Shown in pieces: positions 58,901 through 64,000 of a stretch of DNA of 64,000 bases. Numbering within the stretch: position 1 is the stretch's first letter; each line of letters begins with the position of its first letter. Both the position numbers and the translations under genes were made by a program. The DNA comes from Celoporthe dispersa (taxonomy: Eukaryota > Ascomycota > Sordariomycetes > Diaporthales > Cryphonectriaceae), in the NCBI GenBank assembly GCA_016584495.1, contig WAID01000015.1:1612501-1676500 (forward strand), written 5' to 3'. The notes under the pieces were generated by a model that was given only the letters and a program-made list of their open reading frames with translations, searched no databases and was not told the DNA's origin.

Positions 58901-61900
58901 CGACGGCATGTGGGATGCAGACCATGGTTTGCAGGGCAATAATACGCACAGATATACCTACCTAGGTACCAACCGAAGCGCTCGGAGAACCTGTTTTTTT
59001 CCCCTCTCCTTCTTACCCTTCTTCTTTTGCTGTACCAAGATATCGGTGCCATCCTTCTCAATACCACCGTATGATTCTGCAATGACGCGCGGAGCGTCCG
59101 GCCTTTTGATGTGGTGCGACGCATTGCAGAGTAACCCACCACGCACCGCTGCGTGTGGAAAGAAAGAAAAAAAATAATAAATAAAAAATAATTTCTGCAT
59201 GCATCATGTATGCACGACGACCCAGAAAAAGTCCCTTGCTGGATACTGCAGGTTGCAAAAGGTTGCACCGCGGATCGACGACCGGCGTCGCCAGAATGTA
59301 CATAGTACACAGTACAGTAGCTCCCTGCAGGCATGGCGAAAAGGTCCCAAGGACATAACCCTGGCATGGTACATAATACGTCTCGCAAGGTTGATTGCTT
59401 CCCACCCGCGTTTGGGTGAGGTGAGACGAGTGGCCGTCTTTCTGTCTCGTTGACAGCTCTCGAGGCCGGGCGAGGGGTAAGCTCGAGCGGTCAGACGGTC
59501 AAGATACGAAGAAAGGTGACAAGCGATGATAGGCCTTGCATGGTTGAGGATGGCTGGTGATTGATCTGACAAGGCCAGCGGGATGGATGGTATGTACGTC
59601 CAGTAGTGCCGCTGGATGCGGCATGGCGAGCTTCCCTCCCCCGCATTAGGGCAACACATCTGCTATCCTACATGTCTGTCCTTGAAACATGGAGCTCTTT
59701 GCCCACCCCTGAGTCAATTGCAGCCTCGTTCCCTTCCCCCGACGAGAGTAGGGTTCATCGTCCCTTGCGCGGTCCAGCGCATGATGCAGCACCCTCTCGG
59801 CCGGATATGGTGCGGAGCGATCTTGTCTCAACGAGAGGCAGCGGACTCATATCAAAATGTGACTCTCTTTCATCTAATTCAAAACAGTGTCGATATCAAG
59901 GACAGATAGGCTCCCCAAGTTCTGCTTTCTAGAACAACACTTAGGGACGGCGATCAGATGAGTCCTTACGTCAAGGGGGGGAAAACAAGAGTTGTTGCAG
60001 GGTGACACCCGTGCCGATCAACCCATATCCATGATCCGACCCTCGTCAGGATAGCGATTACCGAGCATCCCCAGAGGTCAATTCAATATTTACCATGGTA
60101 CGACACGCAATCGTCAAAATCAATGGCTCGACGTGACGAACGACCAACGGGTACCAGCGATGATGGGGGAGGTGAGCCTAGCAGCTGCAGCCAGGGGTGG
60201 GTGGGGGATTATCGAATCTGGCCCCACAACGTAAATCCTTTGGGGGGAGGGGGCCCAAGGACAAAGAATAACTCCCTGAAGTCAAGAAGAGGAACAGACA
60301 CACGGCAGCTCGCCCATGATCTTAGTGGTCGGTTAGCCGTGTGTCTGGAATATGGCGTAGATCCTGTTTCTGTTCTCGGGAATTGATAATATTCCGGAAG
60401 GCAAGGGCTCCTGCATTGCTGGAAGAAAGGGGGGGGTCTAAGACGTGGAGGCATTCCAAGCCGTGGTCGATAGTGTTGGTAACTCTGGCACAAGAGTGAC
60501 CTGTTGAGCTCCGCTGCGTCAGATCCGGCAGGTTGGTTGTCAAGTTGGTTCCAAAATTCCGCTTCCACGCTCTGCGGGGCGAGATCTCGATCAGATGTTG
60601 CGACTTGCCATTCACGAAAGCGCCGAGGCTGGCCACCAGGAACAGGTCGTCCGACTGATCAGCAAGTGCCAATTCAACAACAAGGCAGCGCTTCTTGTTG
60701 TGTATCGTCATGGGTTCCGGGGGGGAGGGAAGAGGGATGATACCTATTACATCAGACCCGGATTGGCTCCGATGATTGGCTGGGCTGGTGGGAGAGACAA
60801 GGCATTTCTTCGGTGGATCTCATGGCGCTTGGTTGCGGGAGACTGGGTTTTAGCATCATCAATTTGTCTGGCACACACACAAATCCCATCCCTCCCGGAT
60901 CGGGAACCAAACCCCCAACAAGATTGAAGGGGCCGGGGGAAGAGAGAGAGAGCAAAAGTACCAAAATAATTAACAACCAAGAAAGAAAAAAAAGGAAAAG
61001 GAAAAAAAAAAAAAAAAGAGGATCAAAACACAGACAGCAGCGGTCCTCTGAAACGGCCGGCCTGACTGAACGGCGACCAGTGAGGACAAATTAAGGATCA
61101 GAATTAATTATACTTTTGTGTGTGGTAGCGTTATGGATGGTACTGAGTAAAAACAGCGTCAGATTCCACTCACATGGGATTCTCTGAGCACCTGCATGAG
61201 GGATGAACTGATCCCTCTCAAATCTCACAAGGCTGAGGATTGCACCTCTCTCCTCACACTGCTAGTCGACACGACAGCCGACCATCAGCAAAGAATTGGA
61301 AAGAGAAGAAGGAGAAGAAGGGGGAAAAGAAAGAAGGAGAGAAAGAAAAGGACAAGAACAAAATGTGTTGTCGTAAATCTGTAATCTGTATTGCGAACCA
61401 AGTACCATAGCATCTTGTATACCTGCTATGGTGAGCACAATTCCGTACTCGTACCCGTACCGCGGTACCTGTGTCTGCAAGCAGAGCCTGGGTCCCCCTG
61501 CAAGATGCAAGCACCGGTACCCCACCGAGCTTGACAACGCTGATAGCACCTAAACTGTCAAGGCGCTAGCCAGGTCGAGAAAGTAACGAGCGCGACTGGG
61601 CGCCCTCGCAGAAACATCCGCTTGCTCGCTTGGCAGCCAGCCTGCCAGTCAATGTCTTTCAAAAGCCTTGTCGTCCCTCCTCCTCCACCCGCCTGCGCCC
61701 GAGCCCACCTTGCAACCTGGGTTCCGACCAGCTCCTCTCAACTCCAGCCCAGTTACTGCTCCTCCACGGACCAGCACCCAGTTTCAGCTCTCAGCCTGGG
61801 ACCGATTGGACACGTGCAGAGTTGATCGCCATCGGTCTGCCTGTTCCTGAAAAGAGCCTGGTCGGCGAGCAGCAATAAAGTCCTCACATATTGGCAGCTA

Positions 61901-63039
61901 GACATCATCGAGCTTGCACCCCTGGAAACAGGGACAAAAAAAAAAAAACCACCACCACCCTGGACAAGCCTTGGACGCATCCTTACCCTCCCCGACCTTG
62001 GACACCTCGCCTGCCCTTGCACAACTGTCCTGCTCACCGATTTAAGCGTGGACCTGTCCAGCAAGTCCTGACGTGCACGCTTATTTTTGCGACCCCAACA
62101 TCAGACTACAAGATCGAGAGACGGAAGAAGGAAAAGGTCGAAAGAAGAAAAAAAAACAGCCAAAGAAGAAGGAAGAAAAAAAAACCAACCAAAAACCAGG
62201 CAGGCCCTGCCAAGACTGCAACGTTGGACCGTCATCTCTTGCGCCCCCCCAGCGCTAATTCACACGACAACCCAGGGCCTTGGTTCAGTGATGCTGCGGT
62301 GACTCTGATCGGCAGAGCAGCAGTCAGCACTGTCTCTTCTTAAGCGCCGACCCCTTCCACTCCAGTCCAGTCCAGCGCAGTGCAGACTTGCAGCACTTCC
62401 TACCGTCGATCCTCAATCAAAAACCAGACACCGACCTTATCTCCTGTGCAATACCTACCTCGACCTGGAGACCAGCACGCAAAACGGCCCTCTTCTTCAT
62501 CGCCGTTCCCAGCATCGCGGCCCTTCCCGAACTTACCCCATCTCCAACAACAGCGAGCGGTCTTAGTCGCCAATTTCTTTCCAGGTTCCAGGTGGCAGCG
62601 AGACGAACAAACAATACCACTCAACCACGCGGCCTCTTCGTCGCACAGTCCATGACTGGCGTGATTTGAGTCCGGAAACACACTCTTGTCTCGTGCACCT
62701 CTGGTTCCTCTTTTCGTTGGAGCATCCACGATCTCGGATCTCTGGCACCGCCTCAGTTCCTATCCGAGGAACACTGCGCCAAAGAAATTGCGCAGTACGA
62801 CACGCGTGCGTACCTCACCTCGCGCTCAGGGAGAAAAGTACTCCACTCTCGCAGACTTGGTCCATCGACCGGTCTTTTTCGGCCCTGCGTTTGTCATTTC
62901 CAGCCCGAGGGGCCGCCACGACGGCACTACCGTGATAGATCCTTATCCTTAGGGTCTGAGCCGCTTCTTCTCCCTCTTTAAATCACTCACAAGCTCCCGT
63001 CGTCCGTGCGATCCCGTCGGACCTCTCTCTCCGTCGAGA
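55483..63039. other. 7.5-kb region without a recognisable gene
   Basis: This is the longest gap in the window. It holds a T-rich/poly-T block at 55915-55950, an A15 run near 61003-61017, several A/G-rich blocks (58270-58300, 62100-62190) and a CT-rich stretch from about 61600 to 63000 that looks like a promoter and long 5' leader for the gene at 63040. Frames up to 150 aa occur but show no motif, signal peptide or coherent splice structure. No tRNA or 5S gene was found by eye. Confidence 0.6.
55915..55958. repeat. Long T tract followed by an A tract
   Basis: T-rich block with an uninterrupted run of about 22 T, turning directly into AAAAAAA; it lies between the SYG1 promoter and the long gene-free region. 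Confidence 0.8.
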
Positions 63040-64000
63040 ATGCTCGAATCCCAGGTACCAAGGCGACGTCCGCTTCCCGAGTCATCGATCCAGGTCCCCT
63101 ACTCACATTCCCGCACCCGTACGACATCCTCTGGCGTCTTCCCGGTGCAGGTCCAACAGCCGCAACCACAGGCCATGTATCTTAGCCAGCCACAGCAGTA
63201 CGGCCGCCAGCGCCGCACGCCTTCCGTGAATACCTTCAGCTCCGTGTCGAGCGGCGGCGGCGGCGGCGAAAGAGGCCCTCCCTCCGGCGGCGTATCGAAA
63301 CTCCCCCTCCCAATGTGGACCTGCGCCGCTCCACCTCCTCTCGGTCCAACGGCTCCGTGCAGCCTCTCAGCTATGTCGCGCTCCTACGAAAACAAAAGGC
63401 CACCGTCTGGTGCGACCGCGCACAGCCAGAAGACCCCTACATGCTTGCCAAACAAAAGCAGGCCAAGATGCGAGCTCTCCAGACGGTGGGGTCGGGGACT
63501 GCCTCCGGCTCTTCGGGCGGCAACCGGACTTCCACCGGGCTTAGCAGTGCTGGCGGCAAGGTGGTGGGTAAGATCCGACACCACGGCAAGCCCGCGGTGG
63601 TCGGGTACTCGCCAGACAGCAACTACGTGGGCGTGGGCGGCGTACCATTACGCCTCAGCGCGACGGAGGTGGAAGGCGAGGATTCCGACGACGACGATAT
63701 GGCGAGCCAGCGGCTGCACCACCGCAGAACCGGCAGCAGCGGGCGGTCGAGCACGGCGGGCAGCATCGGGCGGAAGGGCCTGAGCTACCGAACATCCACG
63801 GGCAGCGGTCTCCAGATGACAGGCGGCGGCTCCCAGAACAGCAGGAGGTGGACGGGCAGCGGTGGAGAGAACACACCGGAGAGGAGAGGAAGCCTCGCCG
63901 ACGCCGGGTCAGACAGGCGGCCACCAAGTGACACGGCGAGCGGAAGCAGTAGCATGGGCGAGCGTGCCGATGATGTGCCGGACCTGGACCCGCCGCGGCG
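63040..64000 (+). CDS. Conserved fungal protein of unknown function, partial, one apparent frameshift
   Basis: The ATG at 63040 opens a frame MLESQVPRRRPLPESSIQVP with Gln/Ser-rich and polyglycine stretches. Near 63285-63300 the plausible protein moves frame: IETPPPNVDLRRSTSSRSNG then SYVALLRKQKATVWCDRAQP and EDPYMLAKQKQAKMRA, fitting loss of one base in the TCCGGCGGC region. It continues with KIRHHGKPAVVGYSPDSN, VGGVPLRLSATEVEGEDSDD and Ser/Arg/Gly-rich repeats to the right edge, where it is cut. I know the YVALLR(K/R)QKATVWCDRAQ segment from uncharacterised ascomycete proteins but no function. No TM segment; probably cytosolic or nuclear. Without correction the frame stops at 63783. Confidence 0.7.

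Overview
The window is nuclear DNA of a filamentous ascomycete (Pezizomycotina, probably Sordariomycetes). It carries conserved eukaryotic nuclear genes split by short introns with GTRNGY donors and CTAAC-type branch points. The proteins are of fungal type (Zn2Cys6 factor, DHA-type MFS pump, vacuolar protease Pff1, SYG1). Intergenic regions of 0.3 to 7.6 kb hold pyrimidine runs and microsatellites. I see no transposon, CRISPR array or prokaryotic operon. The species cannot be named from the sequence.

Layout: mL38 (minus, cut by the left edge) and uL4m (plus), head to head; a granulin-like surface sensor at 4.7-5.9 kb; a two-TM protein of unknown role at 6.3-8.1 kb, facing Alb1 (minus); a SAM methyltransferase at 9.4 kb; a tRNA-Met(CAU) at 11.0 kb; a Ure2-like GST in 8 exons at 12.1-13.3 kb; the branchpoint-binding protein BBP/SF1 at 14.3-16.6 kb; Pff1 at 17.6-21.0 kb; a small secreted Cys protein at 23.0 kb; Med11 (minus) at 24.1 kb; a deubiquitinase with a C-terminal CaaX box at 27.1-29.9 kb; a Zn2Cys6 factor at 31.9 kb and an MFS pump at 36.5 kb; a nuclear-type acidic protein (minus) at 40.2 kb; an Any1-like PQ-loop protein (minus) at 42.7 kb; RAD16 (minus) and RAD7 (plus), head to head, at 45.1-51.3 kb; SYG1/XPR1 (minus) at 52.0-55.5 kb; 7.5 kb without a gene; and a conserved fungal protein from 63.0 kb that runs off the right edge.

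Two functional pairings stand out. RAD7 and RAD16, the two partners of the global-genome nucleotide excision repair complex NEF4, are divergently transcribed from one intergenic region. Two large-subunit mitoribosomal proteins share a 260-bp divergent promoter.

Nine genes read as intact only if single bases are added or removed, about 19 sites in all and mostly in short homopolymers. Several of these genes are expected to be essential or conserved (BBP, RAD16, SYG1), and corrected exon lengths restore perfect phase. The simplest reading is indel error in the assembly, not pseudogenes. Exon coordinates below are as they lie in the given sequence.
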